Shown one piece after another: positions 8,828 to 17,237 of a stretch of 64,000 nucleotides of DNA; the first letter of the stretch is position 1; every line of letters begins with the position of its first letter. The notes below the pieces were generated by a model. The model ran no database searches. It was not told where the DNA came from and worked only from the letters and a program-made list of their open reading frames with translations. The stretch comes from Streptomyces glaucescens (lineage in GTDB: Bacteria; Actinomycetota; Actinomycetes; Streptomycetales; Streptomycetaceae), in assembly GCF_000761215.1 (NCBI RefSeq), contig NZ_CP009438.1:1206001-1270000 (forward strand), given 5' to 3'. A program made the position numbers and the translations under genes.

Positions 8828-9997
8828 TCAGACACCTTCCAGGATCATGGCGTTGGCGAGTCCGCCCGCCTCGCACATGGTCTGCAGGGCGTAGCGGGCG
8901 CCCCGCGCGCGCATGGCGTGCACGAGGGTGGTGGTGAGCCGGGTGCCGCTGGCGCCCAGCGGGTGGCCGAGGGCGATGGCGCCGCCGTGCGCGTTGACCT
9001 TGGCGGGGTCGGCGCCGGTCTCCTGCTGCCAGGCGAGCACCACGCTGGAGAACGCCTCGTTGACCTCGAACAGGTCGATGTCGTCGAGCCTGAGGCGGGC
9101 CCTGCGCAGCACCTTCTCGGTGGCCGGGACGACCCCGGTGAGCATCAGCAGCGGGTCGGACCCGGTGACGGCGAAGCTGTGCAGCCGGGCCAGCGGGCGC
9201 AGTCCGAGGCGGGCCGCGGTCTCGCTCGACGTGATGAGCACGGCGGAGGCGCCGTCGTTGAGGGGGCTGGCGTTGCCCGCGGTGACGTTCCACTCGATCT
9301 GCGGGAAGCGCTCGGCGAACCCGGGGTCGTAGTAGGCGGGCTTGAGGCCGGCCAGGGTCTCCGGGGTGCTGGACGGCCGTACGCACTCGTCACGCGTGAC
9401 CCCGTCCAGGGGGGCCACCTCGGCGTCGAACAGCCCCTGCTCCCAGGCGGTGGCCGCCTTGTGGTGCGAGGAGACGGCGAAGGCGTCCATCTGCTCCCGG
9501 GTGACCGACCACTTGGCCGCGATCAGCTCGGCGCTGATGCCCTGGGGGACGAGGCCCTCGGGGTAGCGCTCGGCGACGCCGGGACCGAAGGGGTCCTTGC
9601 CGGGCGGCACGTTGGACCACATGGGCACCCGGCTCATCGACTCGACGCCGCAGGCGACGACGAGGTCGTAGGCGCCGGAGAGGACGCCCTGGGCGGCGAA
9701 GTGCACGGCCTGCTGGGAGGAGCCGCATTGGCGGTCGACGGTGGTCGCCGGGACCGACTCGGGGAAGCCCGCCGACAGCACGGCGTAACGCGTGGTGTTC
9801 ATGGCCTGCTCGCCGACCTGGTCGACGGTGCCGCCGATGACGTCGTCGATGAGCGCGGGGTCGACACCTGAGCGCTCGACGAGGGTGCGCAGGGTGTGGG
9901 CGAGGAGTTCGACGGGGTGGACGTGGGCGAGGGAGCCGCCTGGCTTGCCCTTGCCGATGGGGGTGCGTACGGCTTCGACGATGACTGCGTCGCGCAT
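8828..9997 (-). CDS. Acetyl-CoA C-acetyltransferase / thiolase
   Basis: A 389-residue thiolase, full length for the family. The acyl-accepting Cys is residue 91 (VDRQCGSSQQA). The other active-site blocks are NVTAGNASPLNDGA, the His loop GGAIALGHPLGASG and the C-terminal CEAGGLANA, which replaces the more usual C-x-G-G-G-x-G. It would condense or cleave 3-ketoacyl-CoA in fatty acid turnover. ATG 9997 was chosen over longer in-frame extensions because the family starts MRDAVIVEAVRTP. It is divergent from the HxlR gene at 10136 across 138 bp, so HxlR is the likely regulator. Confidence 0.88.
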   Translation of the reverse strand: MRDAVIVEAVRTPIGKGKPGGSLAHVHPVELLAHTLRTLVERSGVDPALIDDVIGGTVDQVGEQAMNTTRYAVLSAGFPESVPATTVDRQCGSSQQAVHFAAQGVLSGAYDLVVACGVESMSRVPMWSNVPPGKDPFGPGVAERYPEGLVPQGISAELIAAKWSVTREQMDAFAVSSHHKAATAWEQGLFDAEVAPLDGVTRDECVRPSSTPETLAGLKPAYYDPGFAERFPQIEWNVTAGNASPLNDGASAVLITSSETAARLGLRPLARLHSFAVTGSDPLLMLTGVVPATEKVLRRARLRLDDIDLFEVNEAFSSVVLAWQQETGADPAKVNAHGGAIALGHPLGASGTRLTTTLVHAMRARGARYALQTMCEAGGLANAMILEGV

Positions 9998-10135
9998 GGT
10001 GCGGGCCTCCTTGGCCGCCGTGGCGAGGGCGGGCGCGCCGGCCGGCCCTCCGGCTCCTGTACCAGTGAGTAGGAAATCCGAACTCACCATAGCCGCGGGA
10101 GTTGGAAAAGCAAACCCTCGCCTAGACTGGAGCCC

Positions 10136-10606
10136 ATGGCCGTCTCCAAGGACCCCCGCCCCTGCTCGATCGCCGACGCCCTGGCGCTCGTCGGCGAGAA
10201 GTACTCCCTGCTCGTCGTGCGGGAGGTGTGTCTCGGCAACGGCCGCTTCGACCAGCTGGTGCGCAACATCGGCGCCCCGCGCGACATCCTGGCCACGCGG
10301 CTGCGCCGGCTCGTCGACGCCGGGGTCCTCACCAAGCGGGCCTACAGCGAGCGCCCGCAGCGCTTCGAGTACCGGCCGACCCAGGCGGGCCTCGAACTGG
10401 TCCCGGTGCTGCTCACCCTCATGGAGTGGGGCAACCGCCACCTGCGCCCCGACGGCGACCGGCCCATGGTCCACGAGCACACCTGCGGCCACGAGCTGGT
10501 CCCGGTCGTCACCTGCCAGGCCTGCGGTGAGCCCGTCCACCACCAGGACCTGACACCCCGTCCGCAGTCACCGGGCTGGACCGTGGCGGGCCCGACGGCG
10601 GCCTGA
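10136..10606 (+). CDS. HxlR family transcriptional regulator
   Basis: A 156-residue winged-helix regulator. The HxlR domain (about 10-105) has the typical Cys near the start (DPRPCSIADAL), EKYSLLVVREV, and the FDQLVRNIGAPRDILATRLRR recognition region. The C-terminal tail holds HTCGH and CQACGEPV, a possible small zinc site. TAGACT (10123-10128) ends 7 bases before the ATG, so translation probably starts at the first transcribed base. It is divergent from the thiolase gene and probably controls it and itself. Confidence 0.85.
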   Translation: MAVSKDPRPCSIADALALVGEKYSLLVVREVCLGNGRFDQLVRNIGAPRDILATRLRRLVDAGVLTKRAYSERPQRFEYRPTQAGLELVPVLLTLMEWGNRHLRPDGDRPMVHEHTCGHELVPVVTCQACGEPVHHQDLTPRPQSPGWTVAGPTAA

Positions 10607-11125
10607 CGGCACACCGGGAAGCACACCTTCGGACGCCGGCGGACGGCAGGCCGCGCGGGGCAGCCCGCGCGGGGCAGCGGACGGCCGGGATCACCGTCCC
10701 GCCCCCGGCGCCGGTGCCGACCCGCAGACGGCCGTTCCCCCAGGGCCCCCCGCATCCCCGCCCGCGCGGTCGGGCGGTACTCCTCGTCCCGCGATGGCGC
10801 CACACCTCTTCACGGCCACCGTTCGCGCCCGGCCGGTCATGGGCCCCCAGCCGCGTCCGGCCGGCCGTACGCCGACAGCCGCGCCCGGCCGGTCGTGCAC
10901 CGTCAGCCGTGCCCGGCCGGTCGTGCGCCGGCACCCGCGTCCAACCGGTCATGGACGCGCCCAAACCGCGCCCCAGCCGGCCGTACGCCGTCAGCCGCGC
11001 CCGGCCGGTCGTACGGCGACACCCGCGTCCAACCGGTCATGGACGCCCAACCGCGCCCCGGCCGGCCGTACGCCGTCAGCCCGGAGGCGGCGGTCCGGCC
11101 GGGCGTCCCCGGAGGCGGGCGGCGT
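10607..11125. other. 519-bp gene-free region carrying a 28-bp tandem array
   Basis: No frame here has a ribosome site, domain or Streptomyces-like codon pattern that persists through it. The first 218 bp are plain GC-rich sequence; 10825-11081 is the tandem repeat array listed separately; the last 44 bp precede the stop of the PmoA-like gene. Confidence 0.6.
10825..11081. repeat. Nine-copy 28-bp tandem repeat with a three-unit higher-order pattern
   Basis: Units start at 10825, 10853, 10881, 10909, 10937, 10968, 10997, 11025 and 11053. Most are 28 bp; three are 29, 29 and 31. All share a G-C-G-Y-C-C start and a CCGG core. Three unit types alternate: A (GGTCGTRCG type), B (GGTCATGGAC type) and C (GGCCGTACGCCG type), in the order B-C-A-A-B-C-A-B-C, so the last six units are two copies of an A-B-C block of about 87 bp. 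There are no unique spacers, so it is not CRISPR. The period is not a multiple of three, which argues against coding. Confidence 0.85.
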
Positions 11126-12052
11126 TCACCAGGGGTGCGAGTCCAGGTACGCGGCGATCTGCGCCCGCTGCCAGGCGCCGTCGGCCACCACGACCCGGTA
11201 GCGGCGCGTGAGCGTGTCGCCGGGCGCCAGTTCCAGTTCGTCGAAGAACGCCCAGGAGGGCGCGACGGCCGCGAACGGGTCGTTGCGCACGAACCAGTGG
11301 GCGGGGTGGGCCCCCTCCGTCCCGGCGTGGTCGTTCTCGGGGGCGTGCGCGAAGACCAGGGTGGCGTGGCCGTCCACGCCGTCGTGCTCGCCGGTGTAGG
11401 CCAGCCAGGGCGCCTGCGTGCCCATCAGTCCGGGGCCCTCGCCGTCCGGGCCGGTGATCCGCCCGTCACGGAAGGCGCGCGGCCCGCGCCAGAACAGGCC
11501 GGTGTAGCCCGCCCGTTCCCGCCCGGCGGTGGTGGGGCTGCCGAACAGCAGCGGCTCGGCGCGCCGGTTGGTGATGGCGCTGGTCCAGGTCAGCGCCCAC
11601 GAGCCGCCGGTCGGGTCGACGTCGTGCACCTCGATCCGCCGTCGCTCGTCGGCCCACGGTTCCCCGCTGTGCGGGTGCCAGGTCAGCCGCTCGGCGATCA
11701 CCGCGCGGTCGCCGTCCGCGGAGACGTCGTCGAACGCCGCGTGCGCCATCGAGCCGATCCGCTCGGGCAGCGCCAGGTAACCCTCCCCGTGGACGTAGGA
11801 GTTGCCGCCCCACAGGTTGGCCCCCGACAGGTGGGAGGCGGTCAGCTGGAGGCCCTTGTGCCAGCGGTGGTCGTGGGGCCGGTAGCCGGTGACGACCGCG
11901 CCGGACAGGGTCCGCAGCGGGTGCAGGTACGGCTTCGGCGCCTCCCAGGCCGACTCGGGCCGGTAGACGTAGGCGAGCAGGCCGACGCCGGAGCGCGGCT
12001 CGGTCACGGTGATCCGGTCGCCGTGCGTGTGGGTGACGCGCAGCGCGGTCAC
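11126..12052 (-). CDS. PmoA-like / DUF6807 family protein
   Basis: A 308-residue beta-rich protein of the family annotated PmoA or DUF6807. The typical blocks are YVYRPESAWEAPKPYLHPLRTLSGAVVTGYRPHDH and HKGLQL, with conserved His near the N-terminus (residues 60-65). The name comes from annotation transfer and there is no link to methane monooxygenase in this context. The start GTG at 12052 overlaps the stop of the upstream oxidoreductase gene (GTGA), so the two are translationally coupled. Pairing with a Gfo/Idh/MocA oxidoreductase and a LacI-type operator suggests sugar or sugar-acid catabolism. Confidence 0.78.
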   Translation of the reverse strand: MTALRVTHTHGDRITVTEPRSGVGLLAYVYRPESAWEAPKPYLHPLRTLSGAVVTGYRPHDHRWHKGLQLTASHLSGANLWGGNSYVHGEGYLALPERIGSMAHAAFDDVSADGDRAVIAERLTWHPHSGEPWADERRRIEVHDVDPTGGSWALTWTSAITNRRAEPLLFGSPTTAGRERAGYTGLFWRGPRAFRDGRITGPDGEGPGLMGTQAPWLAYTGEHDGVDGHATLVFAHAPENDHAGTEGAHPAHWFVRNDPFAAVAPSWAFFDELELAPGDTLTRRYRVVVADGAWQRAQIAAYLDSHPW

Positions 12053-13272
12053 GCGGGCACCTCCCGGCTGTCGTCCGCGACGGCGCGGCGGTCCCCGGCG
12101 GACGCGGGGGCGGCGGGGGACGCGCTGGGCGTGGGGAGTTCGGTGACAGCGGGCGCCCAGCCGGGGGCGCCTCCGTGCAGCTCGGTGTAGTACGGGTCGC
12201 CGGGACCGATCTCGCCCCGCCGCACGGTCGCGTCCGTGAAGGCCGACTTGTACAGCGCGGTGACCAGTTCCAGGCTCTTGCGCCCGTCCGGCCCGCTGCT
12301 GCGCGGCCGCTCCCCCGCGCGCATGCTGGCGACCAGTTCACGCAGCTGCGCGAGGTGGGAGCTGGGCACGTCCGCCCCGAAGTCCCGCCAGGCGGCGGCC
12401 TCCGCCTCGGGCACGTCCCGCGCGGGGGTGATCCGCCAGGACGCGTTGCGGTAGCCGTACAGGTGGGTCAGTTCGATCGTCGCGCGCTCGCAGTCGATCC
12501 GGATCCGGCTGACCTCGTCGGGGCTGACCACGCTGTTGACGACGGTCGCCAGCGCACCGTTCTCGAACCGCACGAGGGCGGTGGACACGTCCTCGGTCTC
12601 CACGTCGTGCACCAGCCGGCCGGCCATCGCCCGGACCTCGCTCCACGGGCCGAGCACATCGAGCAGCAGGTCGGTCTGGTGGATGCCGTGCCCCATGGCC
12701 GGGCCGCCGCCCTCGGTGCGCCAGCGTCCGCGCCAGGGCACGGCGTAGTAGGCGGTGTCGCGGTACCAGGTGGTCTGGCAGTGGGCGACCAGCGGGCGGC
12801 CGAGGGCACCGCCGGCGAGCAGCCGCCGCACGTGGGCGGCACCGGAGCCGAAGCGGTGCTGGAAGACGATGGCGGCGTACGGCCCGCCGTCCGCCCCTTC
12901 CTCCGCCTGCACGGCGTCGAAGTCGGCGAGCGAGGGCACGGGCGGCTTCTCGCACCACACCCAGGCCCCGGCGCGCAGCGCGGCGACGGTCTGCTCGCGG
13001 TGCAGGGTCGGCGGGGTGCAGACGCAGACCAGGTCGGGGCGCTGTTCGCGGAGCATGCGCGCCAGGTCGGTGTGGGCGTGCGGGATGCCGCCCTGCGCGC
13101 AGAACGCCTCGACGGCGTCCGCGTCGACGTCGACCGCCGCGACGACCTCCGTCTCGCCCTCCTCGGCGAGCGCGGCGAGGGCGGGCAGGTGCTCGCCGCG
13201 GGCGATGGCGCCGGTGCCGACGATCGCGGCGCGGACCGGGCGGCCGGCGAGGGAAGCGGTGGTGGGCGGCAT
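12049..13272 (-). CDS. Gfo/Idh/MocA family oxidoreductase
   Basis: A 407-residue NAD(P)-dependent dehydrogenase. The N-terminal Rossmann part has GTGAIARGEH (glycine loop), the C-T-P-P motif (VCVCTPPTLH) and the E-K-P motif of the family (WCEKPPVP). The C-terminal part is the mixed-sheet substrate domain, with GHGIHQTDLL as the usual G-x-x-x-H-x-x-D block. The substrate is probably a sugar or inositol derivative. A GAGGAG sits 14 bases before the chosen ATG, so the exact start is slightly uncertain. It is the first gene of a two-gene operon with the PmoA-like gene, downstream of a promoter with a LacI-type operator. Confidence 0.83.
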   Translation of the reverse strand: MPPTTASLAGRPVRAAIVGTGAIARGEHLPALAALAEEGETEVVAAVDVDADAVEAFCAQGGIPHAHTDLARMLREQRPDLVCVCTPPTLHREQTVAALRAGAWVWCEKPPVPSLADFDAVQAEEGADGGPYAAIVFQHRFGSGAAHVRRLLAGGALGRPLVAHCQTTWYRDTAYYAVPWRGRWRTEGGGPAMGHGIHQTDLLLDVLGPWSEVRAMAGRLVHDVETEDVSTALVRFENGALATVVNSVVSPDEVSRIRIDCERATIELTHLYGYRNASWRITPARDVPEAEAAAWRDFGADVPSSHLAQLRELVASMRAGERPRSSGPDGRKSLELVTALYKSAFTDATVRRGEIGPGDPYYTELHGGAPGWAPAVTELPTPSASPAAPASAGDRRAVADDSREVPA

Positions 13273-13330
13273 GGGTCTGATCAGCACTCCTCGGTCCTCG
13301 GGGTGGTGAGCCGGGACGGCACCGGTGATA

Positions 13331-13382
13331 GCAAGCGCTTTCCCTCGCGGGCAACGTAGGTGCCCGCGCACCACCCGGTCAA
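13331..13382 (-). promoter_or_regulatory. Promoter with LacI-family operator for the Gfo/PmoA-like operon
   Basis: On the minus strand, TTGACC (13377-13382) and CTACGT (13354-13359) form a -35/-10 pair with a 17-bp spacer. The operator GAAAGCGCTTGC (13331-13342), with palindromic core AAGCGCTT, lies just downstream of the expected start of transcription, a repressing position. No LacI-family gene is in the window. Confidence 0.7.
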
Positions 13383-13586
13383 CACCCCGGAGCGATCACC
13401 CGCGATCCTCTTCGGAATCCTGTGCCGGTCTCGTCACCTGGGGACGCTACGCTGCCCCACGACACATCTGATCACCGCGCGCGTGGGGCCGGTGTGCCCG
13501 TTCGGCACCGTCCGGCACCGCGCGCGGGGGCCGAGCACGTCTCCCGTCGTCCGTTCCACGATCGGCACTTGGACTCCGTAACTCCC

Positions 13587-14462
13587 ATGTCTTGGTTCGA
13601 ATCACTCATCCTCGGACTCGTCCAGGGGCTGACCGAGTTCCTCCCCGTGTCCTCCAGCGCGCACCTGCGGCTGACCGCGGCCTTCTCCGGCTGGGACGAC
13701 CCGGGCGCCGCCTTCACGGCGATCACCCAGATCGGCACCGAGGCCGCCGTCCTGATCTACTTCCGCGAGGACATCGGGCGGATCCTCTCGGCGTGGTTCC
13801 GCTCGCTGTACGACAAGGCGTGGCGCAAGGACCACGACGCCCAGATGGGCTGGCTGGTGATCGTCGGCTCCATCCCGATCGGCGTCCTCGGTGTGACGCT
13901 GAAGGACCAGATCGAGGGGCCGTTCCGCGATCTGCGGCTCACCGCGACGATGCTGATCGTGGTCGGCGTGATCATCGGCATCGCCGACCGGCGGGCGGCG
14001 CGCGACGAGACCGGCGGCCGGCACCGCGCGGTCAAGGAGCGCAAGGGCCTGCAGGACCTCGGGGTCAGGGACGGCCTGATCTTCGGCCTGTGCCAGGCCG
14101 CCGCCCTCATCCCGGGTGTCTCCCGCTCCGGCGCGACGATCAGCGGCGGCCTGTTCATGGGCTACCGGCGCGAGGCCGCGGCCCGCTACTCCTTCCTGCT
14201 CGCCATCCCGGCGGTGCTCGCCTCCGGCCTGTTCGAACTGAAGGACGCGATGGAGGGCGGCCATGTGTCCTGGGGGCCGACGATCTTCGCGACGGTCATC
14301 GCCTTCGTCACCGGTTACGCGGTCATCGCGTGGTTCATGAAGTTCATCTCGACCAAGAGCTTCATGCCGTTCGTCTGGTACCGCGTGGCGCTCGGCGTCA
14401 TCCTGATCGCCCTGGTCACGTTCGGCGTGCTGAGCCCGCACGCGGCCGAGTCGGCGCACTGA
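13587..14462 (+). CDS. uppP: Undecaprenyl-diphosphatase
   Basis: A 291-residue polytopic membrane enzyme that removes phosphate from undecaprenyl pyrophosphate, recycling the lipid carrier for peptidoglycan synthesis and giving basal bacitracin resistance. Both active-site motifs are intact: EFLPVSSSAH (17-26) and PGVSRSG (176-182). Length is normal. The ATG at 13587 was chosen because the family begins M-x-W-F-E-S-L-I-L-G; upstream frame extension lacks a ribosome site. The region 13373-13586 is its untranslated leader and promoter area. Confidence 0.93.
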   Translation: MSWFESLILGLVQGLTEFLPVSSSAHLRLTAAFSGWDDPGAAFTAITQIGTEAAVLIYFREDIGRILSAWFRSLYDKAWRKDHDAQMGWLVIVGSIPIGVLGVTLKDQIEGPFRDLRLTATMLIVVGVIIGIADRRAARDETGGRHRAVKERKGLQDLGVRDGLIFGLCQAAALIPGVSRSGATISGGLFMGYRREAAARYSFLLAIPAVLASGLFELKDAMEGGHVSWGPTIFATVIAFVTGYAVIAWFMKFISTKSFMPFVWYRVALGVILIALVTFGVLSPHAAESAH

Positions 14463-14645
14463 GGCGGGCCGAGCACCGGCGGGCGCGCCGTCGGCGCGGG
14501 GCGCACGGCCCGGGCACATCGACCCGCACGTCGAATCGGCCATGAGCGCGGCGAGTTGGCGCGTTCACAGCGCGTGACCAACTCCATACGGATCGAGTAG
14601 CCGTGCGGTAGCGCAGTGTCAGTGCGAGCGCATAGGCTTGCCCGC

Positions 14646-14825
14646 ATGTCCCCTGATTCCGTTGCCCCTGGTTCCGTGCGCTCCGCGGCCGAGGTGAACG
14701 AGCAGATCCGCGCGCTGTGGCTGCGCGCGGGCGGCATCCTGTCGGCCCAGGAGCGCGCGGAGTACGAACTGCTGGTGGTCGAGTGGGCCGCCGCCATGCG
14801 GGGCCAGATCATCGAAGCCGCCTGA
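14646..14825 (+). CDS. Small conserved hypothetical protein (59 aa)
   Basis: A 59-residue acidic helical protein beginning MSPDSVAPGS with a long predicted amphipathic helix (VNEQIRALWLRAGG and a second helix ending EWAAAMRG). TAGGCT (14633-14638) ends 7 bases before the ATG, in line with a leaderless transcript like many neighbours, which supports it being real. I recall similar short proteins in Streptomyces but none with a function. No TM segment and no Cys. Confidence 0.6.
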   Translation: MSPDSVAPGSVRSAAEVNEQIRALWLRAGGILSAQERAEYELLVVEWAAAMRGQIIEAA

Positions 14826-15076
14826 GGGCGGTGGCGCGCGCCACCTGACGGAGGTCCGGCGGCGCCCCGGTCCCGTGGTCCTCCCCGACGGCACGCCGAG
14901 TTGCCCGCGTACCGGGCGCCGGGTGGCGCCCGGTGGACCGCCCGGCCCGTGCCGGTGCCGGGGGGCGTCGTCCTCGCCGGTGCGCACCGGCCCCTCGCCC
15001 GCGGCGCCCGCCCGCACCACCCGCTCGGAGCCACCGCACCCCGCGCCCCGCACGCCCTCTTGGCGGGAGGGGCCCG

Positions 15077-15580
15077 GTGCCCAACACTGAGCCGATGACG
15101 CAGCGCGTGGAGCTCGCGACCGTGATGGACCGGCTGGCCGTGGACGGCGTGGTCACCGACTACGCCGTGGCCGTCGACGACGGCGACTGGGAGGCGTACC
15201 GGGGCCTGTTCACCCCGGACGGGCGGGCGGACTACCGCTCGGCCGGCGGGATCGAGGGCGGGGCGGGCAGCGTCGCCGCGTGGCTCGCCGAGAGCCTGGA
15301 GGCGTTCCCGGTACGGCAGCATCTGATCGTCAACCGCCGGGTGCGGTTCGGGGTCCTGGAGCGGGACGCCGGCGACACGGCGCTGGTCCAGGCCGACTAC
15401 GTCAGTCCGATGGGGTTCGCCGCCGCGGGCGGTGGCCCGGCGGCGCCCGGCCCGGTGAGCGGCGGCCGGTGCTCGTTCGGCCTGCTGCGGACGGAGGACG
15501 GCTGGCGGCTGCGCGAGGTGGTCGTACGGGAGAAGTGGCGCCGCAGCCCCCAGGGCGCGCAGGCCGCTGCGGGCGGCTGA
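15077..15580 (+). CDS. SnoaL-like / NTF2-fold protein
   Basis: A 167-residue protein of the nuclear transport factor 2 superfamily: LAVDGVVTDYAVAVDDGDWEAYRGLF, DGRADYRSAGG and HLIVNRRV are the usual cone-shaped fold blocks, with the conserved D-Y and D pair of SnoaL-like proteins. Such proteins act as ketosteroid isomerase-like enzymes or ligand binders; the substrate is unknown. The GTG at 15077 has GGAGG at ideal spacing; ATG 15095 is the alternative. It stands 88 bp before lnt on the same strand. Confidence 0.75.
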   Translation: MPNTEPMTQRVELATVMDRLAVDGVVTDYAVAVDDGDWEAYRGLFTPDGRADYRSAGGIEGGAGSVAAWLAESLEAFPVRQHLIVNRRVRFGVLERDAGDTALVQADYVSPMGFAAAGGGPAAPGPVSGGRCSFGLLRTEDGWRLREVVVREKWRRSPQGAQAAAGG

Positions 15581-15668
15581 TCCCGCGCCACCGTGTGCCG
15601 GGATCGTCCACCGCGTTTCGAGATCGTCCGCAGCGCGCACACTGGTACCCACCGGCAGGGAGGCGCGT

Positions 15669-17237
15669 ATGGACTCGCTCGGACAGTGGCTCGGCACCCC
15701 GTGGCGGCGCTCCGCCCTCGCCGCGGCGGCGGGCGCGCTGCCGATGCTCACCTTCCCCGGCCCGTCCCTGTGGTGGTTCGCCTACGTCGCGCTGGTGCCG
15801 TGGATCCTGCTGGCCCGCACGGCGCCGACCGGGCGGCGGGCGCTGTACGACGGCTGGTGGGGCGGGTTCGGGTACATGCTGGCCGTCCACCACTGGCTGC
15901 TGCCGAACCTGCACGTGTTCACGTTCGTCATCGCGGCGCTGCTCGGAGCGCTCTGGGCGCCCTGGGGCTGGCTGGTGCGGCGTCTGCTGGCAGGTGTCCC
16001 GGGAACGGGCCGGGCGGCGGCCGCGCTGCTGGTGCTCCCCTCGGGCTGGCTGGCGGTGGAGCTGGTGCGCTCCTGGCAGGGCCTGGGCGGGCCGTGGGGG
16101 ATGCTGGGCGCGGGCCAGTGGCAGGTGACCCCGGCGCTGCGGCTCGCCTCGGTGGGCGGGGTGTGGCTGCTGAGCTTCCTGCTGGTGGCGGTGAACGTCG
16201 CCGTCGCCGTGCTGGTCGCGGTGCGCGCGGCACGGGTGCCGGCGGCGGCCGGGCTGCTGGTCGCGGCCACGGCGGGCTCGGCCGCCTGGGCGTGGGCGCC
16301 GCGTCCCGAGGTGCGCGGCGAGGCGCGGATCGCGGTCGTCCAGCCCGGCGTGGTGGACGGTCCCGAGCGGCGGTTCGCCCGCGAGGAGGAGCTGACCGGG
16401 CGGCTGGCCGGACAGGACCTCGACCTCATCGTGTGGGGTGAGAGCAGCATCGGTTTCGACCTGCTCGCCCGGCCCGACCTCGCCGGGCGGGTCGCGCGGC
16501 TGTCCCGGCTGACGGACGCACCGGTCCTCGTCAACGTGGACGCCCGGCGCTCGGACCGGCCCGGCATCTACAAGAGTTCGGTCCTGGTCGGGCCGGGCGG
16601 AGTGACCGGCGACCGGTACGACAAGATGCGGCTGGTCCCGTTCGGCGAGTACGTCCCGGCGCGTTCGCTGCTCGGCTGGGCCACCTCGGTCGGCGAGGCG
16701 GCCGGCGAGGACCGGCGGCGCGGCACCCGGCAGGTGGTGATGGACCTCGGGGGCGGCCTGCGGATCGGCCCGATGGTGTGCTTCGAGTCGGCGTTCCCGG
16801 ACATGAGCCGCTCTCTCGCCGCGGCGGGCGCCGACGTACTGATCGCCCAGTCGGCGACCTCGACCTTCCAGCAGAGCTGGGCTCCCGCGCAGCACGCCTC
16901 GCTGGCCGCGCTGCGTGCCGCGGAGACCGGGCGTCCGATGGTGCACGCGACCCTGACCGGGATGTCCGCCGTCCACGGGCCCGAGGGACAGCGGATCGGC
17001 TCGTGGCTCGGCACGGACGAGAGCACCGCCGCGGTGTACGAGGTGCCGCTGGCCGGCGGGACGACGCCGTACGCGCGGTTCGGCGACTGGCCGGTGTACG
17101 CGGCGCTGCTGGTGCTGGCCGGGTTCCTGACCGCCGAGGGGGCGGGGGCGTTCAGGCGGCGTGGCCGGAACGCTCCAGGACCGAGTGGACCACCCGTTCG
17201 CACAGTTCGTGAGTCGCCAGCGCGTCCCGGGCACTGA
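15669..17237 (+). CDS. lnt: Apolipoprotein N-acyltransferase
   Basis: A 522-residue membrane enzyme that adds the third acyl chain to lipoproteins. Six or more N-terminal hydrophobic helices precede a nitrilase-like catalytic domain with the Glu-Lys-Cys triad at E258 (VWGESS), K319 (YDKMRLVPFGEYVP) and C371 (MVCFESAFPD). Streptomyces commonly have two Lnt paralogues. The start has GGGAGG at good spacing. The last 86 bp overlap, antisense, the end of the convergent oxidoreductase gene at 17152; the extra C-terminal tail (after AFRRRGR) is Pro/Arg-rich and not conserved. Confidence 0.9.
   Translation: MDSLGQWLGTPWRRSALAAAAGALPMLTFPGPSLWWFAYVALVPWILLARTAPTGRRALYDGWWGGFGYMLAVHHWLLPNLHVFTFVIAALLGALWAPWGWLVRRLLAGVPGTGRAAAALLVLPSGWLAVELVRSWQGLGGPWGMLGAGQWQVTPALRLASVGGVWLLSFLLVAVNVAVAVLVAVRAARVPAAAGLLVAATAGSAAWAWAPRPEVRGEARIAVVQPGVVDGPERRFAREEELTGRLAGQDLDLIVWGESSIGFDLLARPDLAGRVARLSRLTDAPVLVNVDARRSDRPGIYKSSVLVGPGGVTGDRYDKMRLVPFGEYVPARSLLGWATSVGEAAGEDRRRGTRQVVMDLGGGLRIGPMVCFESAFPDMSRSLAAAGADVLIAQSATSTFQQSWAPAQHASLAALRAAETGRPMVHATLTGMSAVHGPEGQRIGSWLGTDESTAAVYEVPLAGGTTPYARFGDWPVYAALLVLAGFLTAEGAGAFRRRGRNAPGPSGPPVRTVRESPARPGH

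Noticed and set aside
10509..10964. Minus-strand frame of 151 codons after the HxlR gene
   Set aside because: Runs through the start of the repeat array with Arg/Gly-rich nonsense composition and no start signal.
10825..11081. 28-bp repeats considered as a CRISPR array
   Set aside because: The repeat length is CRISPR-like, but units abut each other with no unique spacers and no cas genes are nearby.
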